64,000 nt of DNA from Streptomyces humicola (GTDB lineage: Bacteria; Actinomycetota; Actinomycetes; Streptomycetales; Streptomycetaceae). Positions 1-9,203 of the stretch are shown in pieces. Positions within the stretch are counted from its first letter, which is position 1. Each line of letters opens with the position of its first letter. The position numbers were made by a program, and so were the translations under genes. Location of the stretch: assembly GCF_024436035.1 (NCBI RefSeq), contig NZ_JANFNG010000009.1:1-64000 (forward strand), written 5' to 3'. The notes below the pieces were generated by a model. It did no database searches, was not told the origin of the DNA, and was given only the letters and a program-made list of their open reading frames with translations.

Positions 1-57
1 TAGAGCATCACCTTGCCAAGGTGAGGGTCGCGGGTTCGAATCCCGTCGTCCGCTCCA
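1..57 (+). tRNA. tRNA-Gly(GCC), 5' end outside window
   Basis: The 3' part of a tRNA is visible: the anticodon loop TTGCCAA gives anticodon GCC, the T arm is GGGTTCGAATCCC, and the acceptor strand CGTCCGC is followed by T and an encoded CCA (55-57). The D arm and acceptor 5' strand lie before the window. Confidence 0.93.
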
Positions 58-62
58 CTCCC

Positions 63-93
63 GAAAGGCCCCGGTCACCGACTGGGGCCTTTC
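63..93 (+). terminator. Hairpin after tRNA-Gly(GCC)
   Basis: A perfect 10-bp stem, GAAAGGCCCC paired with GGGGCCTTTC, sits 5 nt after the tRNA CCA end and is followed by a C/T-rich tract (CTCCTTTTC). It is probably the tRNA terminator. Confidence 0.75.
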
Positions 94-331
94 TCCTTTT
101 CGCAATGTTCCACCGGACCGCATCCGCCGGCGAACCGCAGGGGACGCGTAGGGGTGCCCCCGCAGGCGACGAGAACAACTCCACGGCGCACAAACTGCTC
201 ACGCGACGTTCGAGCTCGAGGGCCGAGGCACCCCAGAGCGGCACCGGCCCCGCACGGCGCGACAGCGCACGTGCCCCCGGGGACGTGAGCCGGCCCGGTC
301 ACGCCACGACACCGGGCCGGCGCGCGAGCAC

Positions 332-1234
332 TCACCCGGCCCAGGGCGTCCCCGTCAGCCGTTCGAACGCCTCGACGTACCGGGCACGGGTCTGCTCGAC
401 TACGCGCTCCGGCAGCGCGGGCGGCGGCTGGTCCGCAGCACGGTCCCACCCCGCCTCCGACGACGTGAGCCAGTCCCGCACGAACTGCTTGTCGTACGAG
501 GGCTGCGCCCTCCCCGGTTCCCAGAGATCGGCCGGCCAGAAGCGCGAGGAGTCCGGGGTGAGGACCTCGTCCGCGAGGATCAACTCGTCCCCGTCGTGGC
601 CGAATTCGAACTTTGTGTCCGCGAGGATGATCCCCCGCTCCCGTGCGATGTCCCGCGCCCGCGAATACACCGCCAGCGTCATCTGTCGCAGCTGCGCGGC
701 GGTCTCCACCCCGATCCGGTGGGCCACCTCCTCGTAGCTCACGTTCTCGTCGTGCTCGCCGACTTCGGCCTTCGTTGCCGGGGTGAAGATCGGGGCGGGC
801 AGCTCGGACCCGTCGACGAGGCCCTCGGGGAGGGCGAGCCCGCATACCGTGCGGTCGCGGCGGTACTCGGCAAGACCGGAGCCGGTGAGGTAGCCGCGGG
901 CGACGCACTCGACGGGCACCATCCGCAGCGAGCGGCAGACCATCGTGCGGCCCTCCCACTCGGCGGGGGCGCCGTCCGGCACGTCGGTGGAGATGACGTG
1001 GTTGGCCGCGAGATCGGCGAGCTGGTCGAACCACCACATCGACAGCTGGGTCAGGATCCGGCCCTTCTCCGGGATCTCGGTGGGCAGCACCCAGTCGTAG
1101 GCGGACACGCGGTCGCTGGCGACCATCACCAGGTGCCCGGCCGCGTCCTGGTACAGGTCCCGCACCTTCCCTGTGTGCAGGTGCACCAAGCCCGGCACCT
1201 GTACGGGCTCGGGCTTTTCGACGAATCCGGACAC
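332..1234 (-). CDS. purC: Phosphoribosylaminoimidazole-succinocarboxamide synthase (SAICAR synthetase)
   Basis: A cytosolic purine-pathway ligase that joins CAIR and aspartate using ATP. The 300-residue product has the usual length for the monofunctional enzyme. It shows the N-terminal GKVRDLY nucleotide-binding start, the signature LADTKFEFG (about residues 205-213) and LADEVLTPDSSRFW after it. The ATG at 1234 gives the standard MSGFVEKP-type start. purD is 4 kb upstream on the same strand, separated by two unrelated genes, so this is a loose purine neighbourhood and not a tight operon. Confidence 0.96.
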   Translation of the reverse strand: MSGFVEKPEPVQVPGLVHLHTGKVRDLYQDAAGHLVMVASDRVSAYDWVLPTEIPEKGRILTQLSMWWFDQLADLAANHVISTDVPDGAPAEWEGRTMVCRSLRMVPVECVARGYLTGSGLAEYRRDRTVCGLALPEGLVDGSELPAPIFTPATKAEVGEHDENVSYEEVAHRIGVETAAQLRQMTLAVYSRARDIARERGIILADTKFEFGHDGDELILADEVLTPDSSRFWPADLWEPGRAQPSYDKQFVRDWLTSSEAGWDRAADQPPPALPERVVEQTRARYVEAFERLTGTPWAG

Positions 1235-1307
1235 GGTTCCTCCCCGTGGTGTGGTCCAAGCGCTTCGATTCTCGCTTATGGGGTGGGCAGCCGCGCCATG
1301 CGGGTCA

Positions 1308-1373
1308 GTCGCTCTGTTCGGTCGCTCTGTTCGGTCGCTCTGTTCGGTCGCTCTTGTTCAGTCGCTCTTGCAG
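1308..1373. repeat. 13-bp tandem repeat over the 3' end of the next gene
   Basis: The unit GTCGCTCTGTTCG occurs three times perfectly (1308-1320, 1321-1333, 1334-1346), then as a variant (1347-1360) and a partial copy (from 1361). The last copies are the final codons and TGA stop (1358-1360) of the minus-strand gene. The array therefore looks like a serial duplication of a gene end, with the stop changed from TGA to CGA in the extra copies. Confidence 0.9.
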
Positions 1374-2938
1374 ATGCGGTCGAGGAGGTTGGCCGTGGCG
1401 CGCTGGATGCGCGGGTCGACGTGGCCGGGGCGGTCGAGCGTGGGCGACCAGGCGAAGGTGCCGGAGGCGAAGACGTACGCCCCGCTGGGCGCCCGGTACA
1501 GCGACGTCTCCTGGTGGCGGCGCACCCCCGAGGTGTCCTGGTACGGCGAGTGGGCGAGCAGGATCCGCCCGGTGTACTCGGGCAGCGCGGTGCGCGGGAA
1601 GTAACGATCAGCCTCACCGGCGACCAGGCCGGGCAGTTCGTCCCCCTCGCCCGCGCCGGTGGCCTGCCACAGCCAGTGGTCGGCATTGCGTACGACGAGC
1701 GGGGACGGTTCGGGGACCCGGCCCGCGTACTGCACGCCGATCAGCTGCTGCTCCGGCTCGCCCACATCCCGCCAGAGCGCGGTGCGGCCGTGGCGGTCGC
1801 GGCGGCGCTTGCGGCAGGTGAGCAGCCGGTCCGGCTCCCCGGTCGGGGACGGGCCCAACTCCACCTGCCAGTACATGGTGTTGGCGGAGAGGAAGACGGC
1901 CGAGGTGCCGGAGGCGCGGGCGCGTTCGACCGCCCTGCGCATCGGCACCGACCAGTATTCGTCGTGCCCGGGGAAGATCAGACCGCGGTACCGGGTGGGG
2001 TCGATGCGGCCCGCGTGCAGATCGCGGGTGTCGGCGTAGGCCAGGTCGTAGCCGTAGCGCTCCGCCCAGCGGATGAAGTCGTAGGCATGGCCGACGTGCA
2101 GCGGGAGCCCGGCGCCGGCGTACGGGCGGTCGAAGGAGACGGTGACGGCGGCGCCCTCCTCGCCGAGCAGCCGGCCCTGCTCGTCCCACGCGTGGTAGAG
2201 GCTCGCACCGGTGTGGCCGTCCTCCGGGTAGAGGTTGTACGCCTGCCAGGTCACGTCGGGCAGGATCAGCAGCAGGTCGGCGGTGCGCTCGTCACGGACG
2301 GTGAACGGGATGTGGCTACGGTAGCCGTCGGCGGTGGTCAGCACGGCCACGTAGGCTCCGGTGCTCCAGTACGAAGGCACCTGAAGCCGCCACGAGAGCC
2401 ACCAGTGGTGGCAGGAGACCGTGCGGCCGGCGGCGAGGGGCGGCGGCTGGACGATGCCGGAGAGCCTCGGGCTGGTGGTGATGTGGGCGGCGCCGTCGCC
2501 GCCGTAGTGACCGATCCGGTAGATGTCGACGCTGAACTGCTGGGGCGGGTCGACGGTGATGTGGAAGTCGGCCGAGCCGCCGGGGGTGATGGAGCCGGGC
2601 GAGACGAAGCCCTTGATCTGCAGGTGGACGTCGTCGGCGTTGCGCGGGCCCGGGACGCGGTGGTGGGCCGAGCGCGGGGCGGGGACGCGGCCGTCGGCCG
2701 TGGCGCCGATTTCGTCGATGCCGTCGCTACCGTCGCTACCGTCGAGGCTGTCGATGACGGAGGGATCGACGTACCAGGGCAGCAACTGGCCGGAGTCGTC
2801 GAGATATTGCTCGCTTTCGCGCAGCCAGGGCAGCGGGCCCTGGCCGAAGGGGTCCGTCACGGCGTGCGCCAGGGCTCCGGAGTCCCAGCGCCGACGGTGG
2901 CAACCGGCCGCTGCCGCGGCATGGCGGTCCGTTCCCAT
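1358..2938 (-). CDS. N,N-dimethylformamidase beta-subunit-like protein
   Basis: The 526-residue product resembles the large (beta) subunit C-terminal region of N,N-dimethylformamidase. Features include an Ig-like first half (about residues 105-215, with ADFHITVDPP and VDIYRIGHYGG), then a glutamine-amidotransferase-like fold with LLLILPDVTWQAYN and the marker FPGHDEYWS (about 320). No small-subunit gene lies beside it, and no export signal is obvious. Dimethylformamidase activity is not implied; many Streptomyces carry such proteins of unknown substrate. The ATG at 2938 follows a GAGGGG ribosome site. Its stop codon is embedded in the 13-bp array. Confidence 0.75.
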   Translation of the reverse strand: MGTDRHAAAAAGCHRRRWDSGALAHAVTDPFGQGPLPWLRESEQYLDDSGQLLPWYVDPSVIDSLDGSDGSDGIDEIGATADGRVPAPRSAHHRVPGPRNADDVHLQIKGFVSPGSITPGGSADFHITVDPPQQFSVDIYRIGHYGGDGAAHITTSPRLSGIVQPPPLAAGRTVSCHHWWLSWRLQVPSYWSTGAYVAVLTTADGYRSHIPFTVRDERTADLLLILPDVTWQAYNLYPEDGHTGASLYHAWDEQGRLLGEEGAAVTVSFDRPYAGAGLPLHVGHAYDFIRWAERYGYDLAYADTRDLHAGRIDPTRYRGLIFPGHDEYWSVPMRRAVERARASGTSAVFLSANTMYWQVELGPSPTGEPDRLLTCRKRRRDRHGRTALWRDVGEPEQQLIGVQYAGRVPEPSPLVVRNADHWLWQATGAGEGDELPGLVAGEADRYFPRTALPEYTGRILLAHSPYQDTSGVRRHQETSLYRAPSGAYVFASGTFAWSPTLDRPGHVDPRIQRATANLLDRICKSD

Positions 2939-3127
2939 GAATGTCCCCTCCCTCGCATCATCGCCGGGTCGGGTGGTCCCCCTGCCGACGGCGGGAGGTG
3001 TCCTCTGGTGTCTGTAGCCAGCACATCACACAACGCACCCTATCCGTCACCCTTCGTGGCTAATTATCTGAACAGATTAACTATGGGTAAGGCGGATTCC
3101 GGTCACCCGTGTCTTTCGTTGCGTCAC

Positions 3128-3161
3128 GTCACATGGGACATCACGTCACACGAGACATCAC
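3128..3161. repeat. Two 17-bp direct repeats including a stop codon
   Basis: Positions 3128-3144 and 3145-3161 are adjacent copies differing at two positions. The second copy contains the TGA stop (3158-3160) of the minus-strand membrane protein gene. This is the same pattern seen at several other gene ends in the window. Confidence 0.8.
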
Positions 3162-4918
3162 ACAAGACGTACGGGCTTCTCCAGGCGCACGCCGACCGCT
3201 GTCAGCCACGCGCGCAGCGGTCCCGCGTCACCGTGCTCCACCAGACGCAGAACCGGCCGGGCGAGGTCGGAGCGGCGGGCACCACCGATGAGCAGGGTAG
3301 GGCCGTCCAGCCAGTCGAGTCCGGGAGCCGCGCCCGCCGTGTCCACGGCGGCGCAGCAGACCATCGCGGTGACGTGGTCGGTGAGCAGTTCGCGGCCGGT
3401 GCGCGGCGGCAGCAGTTCGTAGACGGGGGCCGGAGGTTCGCCGTCCGGGCCGAACGAGGTCGCCGACGGCGCGGCAGGGGTGGCGGAGGCGGCGTCGCGC
3501 TCCCGCTCCTCGCGTTCCTCGCGCTGCTGGTGGGCGCTGATCCTGGCGGCGAGTTCCTCACTGCCGCCCTGCGAAAGCCGGTCGAGCACACGGGCGAGTG
3601 TGGCCTTGGCGGGGCCGTCGGAGAGCCGCGTGTCGGAGGGGTGCGGGGAGAGTTCGTCGAGCACACGGTGGAGGCGGGCGGCCTCGCTGCGCCATATGCG
3701 GTCCACCACCTCTTCGGGGTATTCCTCCCAGGCGACGGGCGACCAGTCGGGACCCGGCCGTGACGGTCCGCCGTGGAAGAGCCGGGCGGCGAGAAGGGAC
3801 GCGGCCTCGTCCACTGCGCCGGGCTCTTCGAGCAGATCGCACGCGGGCCGCTCGCCCAGACGGCTCTCGAACCCCTCGGCGAGCCGGTCGCGGCGGGAGA
3901 GCTCGGTGAGGGCGGAGACGACGCCCGCGTCGAGCCGGGACGGCCACCGGCCCATCCGCCAGGCAGGCAGTGCGACACGGGTCAGCAGCCGGTCCCAGCC
4001 CGCGTAGGCGAGGCCCACCTGCTCCTGGGCGACGATCCGCAGGCCGTAGTCGACGGCCTGGGCGCGCTCCGAGGCCGCCGCGGCGACTGCGCGCTCCATC
4101 TCGGCGACGTGGCCCCGACAGCCGCGCAGCAGGAGTCTGGCGACCCAGCCGATGAAGGCGAGCCCAGGTCTGCGCACCAGCCCGGCCAGCGCGGCCCCCG
4201 GCGCGCGTGGACCGTCCCGGCCGCCGCCGGTGACCGCGGGGGCCGCTCCCTGAGCGGCGACCGCGACGGCCGCGTCCAAGCCGCGCACGAAGCGGCGTGC
4301 CGCGGCTATGTCGGGGTCGGCGGACGGGCCCGTACCGGCGACGACGGGTGCCAGCAGGGCGCGCAGCTCGGCCACCCGCATCCACCACATGAACGGCGAT
4401 CCGATCACCAGCACCGGTGCCTGCGACGCGCGCCGCGGTATCCCCCGCAAGGGCGGGGCTCCGCTCGCCGCCCCGCCGAACGCCGTGGCCGGGCCGTCGC
4501 GACCGGAGCCGCGGCGCCGGTGACTGCGGTCCTCCAGCCAGCTGTCGCAGTCGGGCGTGAGCTCTATCGCCGAAGGCGCCGGCACCTGGAGCCGGCCCGC
4601 CAGGTCGCGGACCATCCGGTACAGCTCGGGCGCGGCCTGTTCGGCGACCGGGACGGTGGGGCTCACCGCGGGCCGGGCCCGTGCGATCACTGCGGCAACG
4701 CCTCCGGCGAGCAGCAGCACGATCAGCGCGCCCGCGACCACCGCCCAGCGCAGTGCATCCCATCCCGCGCCGCCGATCCGCCCGGTCGCTCCGCCGACCA
4801 GCAGCACCACCGCCACAGCTGCGGGCAGCAGGGCGACGGCCAGCGCGGCACCGCGAATGCGGAGCACCGCGAGGGCGCGGGTACGGGCTGCATCCTCACC
4901 GGCCACCGAGCTGTTCAC
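3158..4918 (-). CDS. Membrane protein with degenerate M48-peptidase-like layout
   Basis: The 586-residue product has two N-terminal membrane segments (about 25-45 and 58-80). A region follows that is laid out like M48 (HtpX/Ste24-type) peptidases: an LYRMVRDLAGRLQVPAPSAIEL stretch written here only in outline, then a hydrophobic VLVIGSPFMWWM turn and ELRALLAPVVAG where the zinc motif HExxH should be. No HExxH is present anywhere in the protein. The downstream helix with QAVDYGLRIVAQ matches the place of the third zinc ligand but lacks it. The C-terminal 250 residues are charged and unrecognised. It is best read as a pseudopeptidase or scaffold; the family assignment is inferred from layout only. 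Confidence 0.55.
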   Translation of the reverse strand: MNSSVAGEDAARTRALAVLRIRGAALAVALLPAAVAVVLLVGGATGRIGGAGWDALRWAVVAGALIVLLLAGGVAAVIARARPAVSPTVPVAEQAAPELYRMVRDLAGRLQVPAPSAIELTPDCDSWLEDRSHRRRGSGRDGPATAFGGAASGAPPLRGIPRRASQAPVLVIGSPFMWWMRVAELRALLAPVVAGTGPSADPDIAAARRFVRGLDAAVAVAAQGAAPAVTGGGRDGPRAPGAALAGLVRRPGLAFIGWVARLLLRGCRGHVAEMERAVAAAASERAQAVDYGLRIVAQEQVGLAYAGWDRLLTRVALPAWRMGRWPSRLDAGVVSALTELSRRDRLAEGFESRLGERPACDLLEEPGAVDEAASLLAARLFHGGPSRPGPDWSPVAWEEYPEEVVDRIWRSEAARLHRVLDELSPHPSDTRLSDGPAKATLARVLDRLSQGGSEELAARISAHQQREEREERERDAASATPAAPSATSFGPDGEPPAPVYELLPPRTGRELLTDHVTAMVCCAAVDTAGAAPGLDWLDGPTLLIGGARRSDLARPVLRLVEHGDAGPLRAWLTAVGVRLEKPVRLV

Positions 4919-5157
4919 CCCCTAGCTGAGACGGCCCCGCAACGGACGGGACGCCGACGGCGTTGCTCATGCCCCCACTGTGGCACCGCCCACTGACAAC
5001 GCAATGTCCGTACGGCCAGTTGCCTGAAGCCCTCGGTGGGCGCCACGGAGGAACCGGCGACGTCTCCCGCAGGCCGCTTGCGCGGCACCCTAGTTGGGTG
5101 CCAGCCCCGCGTCAGCCGGATAAGGCATCCCCTCACCCGATGGAATGGCTTTGGTCA

Positions 5158-5180
5158 AAGCCGGGAACCAGATCCGGCTT
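5158..5180 (-). terminator. Hairpin at the purD stop codon
   Basis: AAGCCGG (5158-5164) pairs with CCGGCTT (5174-5180) around a 9-nt loop, directly at the end of purD on the minus strand. A second stem, GGCACCC/GGGTGCC (5084-5102), lies 80 bp further downstream. Confidence 0.5.
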
Positions 5181-6448
5181 CAGCTGCTCTGCGCGGTGGC
5201 GATGTCCTGCGCCGCCGCGTACGCAATGTCCGTGCGGTGGTGTGAGCCGTCCAGGTGGATCCGGGCCACTCGCGCATAGGCGCGCTCCCGTGCTGTGGCC
5301 AGGTCGGGTCCTGCCGCGGTGACCGACAGCACACGTCCACCGGCGCTCACGACGCGGCCGTCCGGTTCACGCCTGGTTCCCGCGTGCAACACGTACGCGT
5401 GAGGATCGTCGTTCACGGCGTCCAGACCCTCGATCGGGTCACCGGTGCGCGGCGTCCCCGGGTAGTTGTGGGACGCGATGACCACCGTGACGGCGGCGTC
5501 GTCGCTCCAGCGCAGCGAAGGCTCGTCGTGCAGGCTCCCGGTCGCGGCGTTCAACAGGACACTCGCCAGCGGGGTCTTCAGCCGTGCGAGCACGACCTGC
5601 GTCTCCGGGTCACCGAAGCGCGCGTTGAACTCGATCACCCGCACTCCGCGCGAGGTGATGGCGAGCCCCGCGTAGAGCAGCCCGGAGAACGGTGTGCCCC
5701 GGTGGCGCATCTCGTCGACTGTGGGCTGGAGGACCGTTTCCAGCACCTCGTCGACGAGCTTCGGGTCGGCCCACGGCAGCGGCGAGTACGCGCCCATGCC
5801 CCCGGTGTTCGGTCCCTCGTCCTCGTCGTAGGCCCGCTTGAAGTCCTGCGCGGGCTGCAGCGGCAGGACGGTCTCGCCGTCGGTGATCGCGAAGAGCGAG
5901 ACCTCAGGGCCGTCGAGGTACTCCTCGATCACGACGCGGTCGCAGGCGAGCGCGTGAATGCGGGCGGTGTCGAGCTCCTCGGTGACGACGACCCCCTTGC
6001 CCGCGGCGAGCCCGTCGTCCTTCACCACGTACGGCGGGCCGAAGGCGCCGAGCGCCACATCGACTTCCTCGGGCGTGGTGCAGACGTATGAGCGAGCGGT
6101 GGGCACGCCGGCCGCGGCCATGACGTCCTTGGCGAACGCCTTCGATCCTTCGAGCTGTGCGGCCTCGCGGGACGGGCCGAAGCACGGGATGCCACGGGCG
6201 CGCACGGCGTCGGCGACACCGGCGACCAGCGGCGCCTCTGGGCCGATGACGACCAGTTGGACGCCCAGCTCCGCGGCGAGCTCGGCGACGGCGGCGCCGT
6301 CGAGCGGATCGACGGCGTGGAGCTCGGCGATCTCCGCGATTCCGGCGTTGCCGGGCGCGCAGTGCAGCGAGGTCACGTCGGGGTCGAGGGAGAGGGCACG
6401 GCACAGGGCGTGTTCGCGGGCGCCGCCACCGATGACTAGGAGCTTCAC
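5180..6448 (-). CDS. purD: Phosphoribosylamine-glycine ligase (GAR synthetase)
   Basis: Catalyses the ATP-dependent second step of de novo purine synthesis, joining phosphoribosylamine and glycine. An open frame extends upstream to 6523, but the GTG at 6448 gives the canonical N-terminus [16 protein letters not shown] and a normal length of 422 residues. Visible family motifs are [16 protein letters not shown] (ATP grasp), [22 protein letters not shown] and the C-terminal [15 protein letters not shown]. The gene upstream on the other strand is divergent, so purD has its own promoter region (6449-6680). Confidence 0.96.
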   Translation of the reverse strand: MKLLVIGGGAREHALCRALSLDPDVTSLHCAPGNAGIAEIAELHAVDPLDGAAVAELAAELGVQLVVIGPEAPLVAGVADAVRARGIPCFGPSREAAQLEGSKAFAKDVMAAAGVPTARSYVCTTPEEVDVALGAFGPPYVVKDDGLAAGKGVVVTEELDTARIHALACDRVVIEEYLDGPEVSLFAITDGETVLPLQPAQDFKRAYDEDEGPNTGGMGAYSPLPWADPKLVDEVLETVLQPTVDEMRHRGTPFSGLLYAGLAITSRGVRVIEFNARFGDPETQVVLARLKTPLASVLLNAATGSLHDEPSLRWSDDAAVTVVIASHNYPGTPRTGDPIEGLDAVNDDPHAYVLHAGTRREPDGRVVSAGGRVLSVTAAGPDLATARERAYARVARIHLDGSHHRTDIAYAAAQDIATAQSS

Positions 6449-6680
6449 GGGCCCCAGCCTACGGCCCGCCGGGTGCGCCCGAACGAGCCGTCCCCGGAAA
6501 CCGCATGGCAGCACTCGCGTCACACTTTCGGGTGGATTGCATGGCGCCCTCTACCTGATGGCGCGGCTCCTTCGGGCGGTTTTCCGTTGACCCCGCGCAC
6601 ACGGTCAGCCGTTCGGCGGTAAGAAGGGGGTTTCGGGCGTGAGGCGTGATCGGACTGCGAGGGTGCGAGGGAGTTCGCTG

Positions 6681-7604
6681 GTGAGCCAACCGGACAAGCA
6701 CCCCGAGGGGGCCCCTCGGGACGGAAGCCCGCGCGGCCACGGGATCGGGCCGCTCGGCTGGCAGGCGAGGACAGGAAGGGACGAGCGAGACGGACGAGAG
6801 GGCCGCGATGGCCGCGACGGTCGGCACGACGACGGGGACAGCGCCGACGGCAGGCCCGCAAGGGCCTGGTGGCGGGTGAACGGCAACCCCCGGCGCCCGT
6901 CGTGGCGCCCGCCGCGCCGCACCCCGCGCGGGGATCTGCACGGTGTGCCGTTCCCACTCGGGGACTGGGGGCATCCGGCCGCCCGGCTCGACGAGCTCTA
7001 CCGCTGGGCGGAGGACGGCGCCATCCGCACGATCGAGTGGTATCTCGGCGACCGCCTCTGGAAGCGCCGGGTCGCACGGGTGCTGAGGGCGGGCGCCGTG
7101 CTCGGCACGGCCGCGGGCGTGGGGCTGCCGCTGCTGGGGCTGGCGGACGGGCAGCCGGGCCTGGCGCGCTGGGGGTACGTGTGGCTGCTGGTCGCCGTGG
7201 CGTGCGTCGGCATTGACCGGTGGTTCGGGCTGACGTCCGGCTGGATGCGGGACGTGGCGACGGCGCAGGCCGTGCAGCGCAGGCTCGAAGCGCTGCGCTT
7301 CGACTGGGCGTCGGAGAGCGTGCGGGAGGTGCTCGGCCCGACCGAGGGCACCGCAAGCGAGGCGGCGGAACGTTGCCTCGCTGTGCTGCGCCGGTTCTGC
7401 GAGGACGTCTCCGAGCTGGTGCGGGACGAAACGATGGACTGGATGGTGGAGTTCCGCGCCGGCCCCGCACCGCTGCACACACAGGCGCTCGTCGGCTGGG
7501 GGCGGCACTGCGACGGCGGGCAGCAGCAGCACCGGTTCCCGCTGCCGCCGGGCAACCGCCCCAACATGCCGCGTCAGCGCCCTCCCGAGGGCCCCGGCCG
7601 CTGA
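6681..7604 (+). CDS. Two-helix membrane protein, SLATT-like
   Basis: The 307-residue product has a charged, low-complexity N-terminus rich in RDGRDGR motifs. Two closely spaced membrane helices follow (about residues 130-150 and 162-180: GAVLGTAAGVGLPLLGLA and YVWLLVAVACVGIDRWFG), then a C-terminal helical cytosolic part with a long run of Arg/Glu. This arrangement fits SLATT/DUF4231-type proteins (two-TM effectors associated with nucleotide signalling), but no SMODS nucleotidyltransferase or SLOG gene is adjacent. An in-frame GTG exists at 6639; the GTG at 6681 is chosen because AGGGAG sits 7 nt before it. Confidence 0.6.
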   Translation: MSQPDKHPEGAPRDGSPRGHGIGPLGWQARTGRDERDGREGRDGRDGRHDDGDSADGRPARAWWRVNGNPRRPSWRPPRRTPRGDLHGVPFPLGDWGHPAARLDELYRWAEDGAIRTIEWYLGDRLWKRRVARVLRAGAVLGTAAGVGLPLLGLADGQPGLARWGYVWLLVAVACVGIDRWFGLTSGWMRDVATAQAVQRRLEALRFDWASESVREVLGPTEGTASEAAERCLAVLRRFCEDVSELVRDETMDWMVEFRAGPAPLHTQALVGWGRHCDGGQQQHRFPLPPGNRPNMPRQRPPEGPGR

Positions 7605-7667
7605 CCGGAACCGGCCGGCGTCGGCTGCCGGCACCGTCCACGAGCTCCTCGAGCTCCTCTGGCTCCA

Positions 7668-8318
7668 CTAGCTGAAGACGATCATCGAGCCCTGGGCCAG
7701 GCTACGCGTGGCGGCCGCGTGCAGTCCGAGCCATACGTGGCGTTCACGGGCGAACGGGTGGTTTTCGTCCGGGGGTTGGGCGGCCGGCTCCTCGAGGGTC
7801 GTGTGGTGCGCGGGCGGTGCGGGCGCCGCGGGCGGGCAGGCCGGATCGATGCCGATGGCCGGGGCCACGGATTCGAGCTCCCGCAGCAGACCATGACACG
7901 ACCCCAAGGGGCCGCTTCCCGCCAGCAGTTCGTCGTTGGCGACAGGCACGGGGAAGTCGAGGGGGATGTACGCGCCGGCGTGGTCGTAGTGCCAGACCAG
8001 GTGCGACTGTTGCGCGGCCGACTCGAACATCTCCAGCAACTGCTCGTAGTCACTGCCGAGTTCGTCGACCGGGGTCACCTCGAGCCCGCACAGCCGCAGC
8101 ATGTGCGCCCTGCGCAGGAAGTGCAGTGCGTCGTAGTCGAATCCCGCGACCGGCGCGACATCGCCCGACAGGCCCGGCATGTAACCGTAGACCGGGACCG
8201 GCGGCAGGCCCGCTTCGCCGAGTGCCTTGTCGTAGGCCGCGATCTCGTCGGCGAAGGGGTTGTCAGGGCTGTGGCAGAGTACGTCCACGAGGGGGACCAG
8301 CCACAAGTCGCAGGCCAC
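7668..8318 (-). CDS. Conserved hypothetical protein
   Basis: A 216-residue soluble protein starting at a GTG preceded by GGGAG. It contains several short aromatic-rich motifs (DLWLVPLVDVLCHSPDNPF, LVWHYDHAGAYIPLDFP) and a Pro/Ala linker around residue 165, then a helical C-terminus ending HVWLGLHAAATRSLAQGSMIVF. No signal peptide, membrane helix or recognisable catalytic motif is visible. The central part around the WHYDHAGAYIPLDFP motif looks like the conserved core. I do not recognise the family. Two GAGCTCCTC repeats lie just past its stop codon. Confidence 0.7.
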   Translation of the reverse strand: MACDLWLVPLVDVLCHSPDNPFADEIAAYDKALGEAGLPPVPVYGYMPGLSGDVAPVAGFDYDALHFLRRAHMLRLCGLEVTPVDELGSDYEQLLEMFESAAQQSHLVWHYDHAGAYIPLDFPVPVANDELLAGSGPLGSCHGLLRELESVAPAIGIDPACPPAAPAPPAHHTTLEEPAAQPPDENHPFARERHVWLGLHAAATRSLAQGSMIVFS

Positions 8319-8366
8319 AGGCGAACTCCCGGGGATTGAGGGTGATCGGGACGCCTAGCGTAGTGG

Positions 8367-8386
8367 CCTGACCGCGTTCGGTCAGG
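8367..8386 (-). terminator. Hairpin overlapping the GntR-gene stop
   Basis: CCTGACCG (8367-8374) pairs perfectly with CGGTCAGG (8379-8386) around a 4-nt loop. The stem includes the TGA stop (8382-8384) of the regulator gene, so termination and translation end are coupled. Confidence 0.55.
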
Positions 8387-9116
8387 AGTGCCGCCCGGCG
8401 AGCTTCTCCATCAGCGCGAGCGAGTGCTCGTTGTACGAGGTGACGATGCGCACCGCCAGCTGGGCGTCGCCGTCGCGTACGGCGTCGGCGAGTGCCACGT
8501 GCTCGGCCCAGCACAGCCCGGAAAGATCCGTTTCTGCACGCAGATAGGGAACCCCGAACACCCACGACTGGACCCGCAGTCGGTCCAGGAATTCGCTCAC
8601 CTGGGGATTTCCGGCAAGCGCGCAGAGTTCGCGCCAGAAACGCAGGTCGCAGCCGATGAGCACGTCGAGCGCTCCGGCCCGCGCGGCACTCGACGCCGCC
8701 TCCGCCCTGCGCCGCACCGACGCCAGCGCCGGCTCCGGGATGTGTCCCATCCCGCCCGTCTCGATCCGGCGGAAGATCCCGTCGGTGACGAGGATGCGGG
8801 CCTCGACCATGCTGCGGTAGTCGCGGTAGGTGAACTCGTGCACCTGGAAGCCACGGTGGTGCTCGACGTCGAGCAGCCCTTGCGCGGCGAGGTCGACGAG
8901 CGCCTCGCGCACAGGAGTGGCGGACACGCCGTAGTGCTCGCCGATCTCCTTGACCGTGAAGCGCCGTCCGGCGGCGAGGCGACCGGTGACGATCTCGTCG
9001 CGCAGCGCGTCGGCGAGCTGCTGTCGCAGGCTGCTGCGCCGCACCGGTGTACCGCCTGCACCGCCTGTACTACTCGTACTGCCCGAATTGCCGGTACTGC
9101 CCGTAACGCCGGACAT
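8382..9116 (-). CDS. GntR-family (FadR subfamily) transcriptional regulator
   Basis: The 244-residue product has an N-terminal winged helix (LRQQLADALRDEIVTGRLAAG, then FTVKEIGEHYGVSATPVREAL). An all-helical FCD-type ligand domain follows, with the metal-site style pattern D..R.WRELCALAGNP and a late His-rich helix. The ATG at 9116 is preferred over the frame start at 9149 because GGGAGA precedes it by 6 nt. The first 25 residues are a Gly/Ser/Thr low-complexity tail. Its ligand cannot be told from the sequence; the neighbour is a conserved hypothetical protein 64 bp downstream. Confidence 0.85.
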   Translation of the reverse strand: MSGVTGSTGNSGSTSSTGGAGGTPVRRSSLRQQLADALRDEIVTGRLAAGRRFTVKEIGEHYGVSATPVREALVDLAAQGLLDVEHHRGFQVHEFTYRDYRSMVEARILVTDGIFRRIETGGMGHIPEPALASVRRRAEAASSAARAGALDVLIGCDLRFWRELCALAGNPQVSEFLDRLRVQSWVFGVPYLRAETDLSGLCWAEHVALADAVRDGDAQLAVRIVTSYNEHSLALMEKLAGRHS

Positions 9117-9203
9117 CCGGTCTCCCTTCGCCGGACTTCGCCACCCCACAAGATATGCGAGGGCGGCGAGCCCGATCAGCCCTTGGGCCCGGCAGCCGAA
9201 GGA

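Noticed and set aside
1308-1373. CRISPR-like regular repeats
   Set aside because: The 13-bp units are directly adjacent without spacers and derive from the 3' end of the gene.
596-3763. 1055-codon plus-strand frame
   Set aside because: A shadow of purC, the dimethylformamidase-like gene and the M48-like gene, from codon bias in GC-rich DNA.
9045-9115. Possible separate repeat array in the GntR gene
   Set aside because: It encodes the Gly/Ser/Thr-rich start of the regulator and lacks a regular unit.
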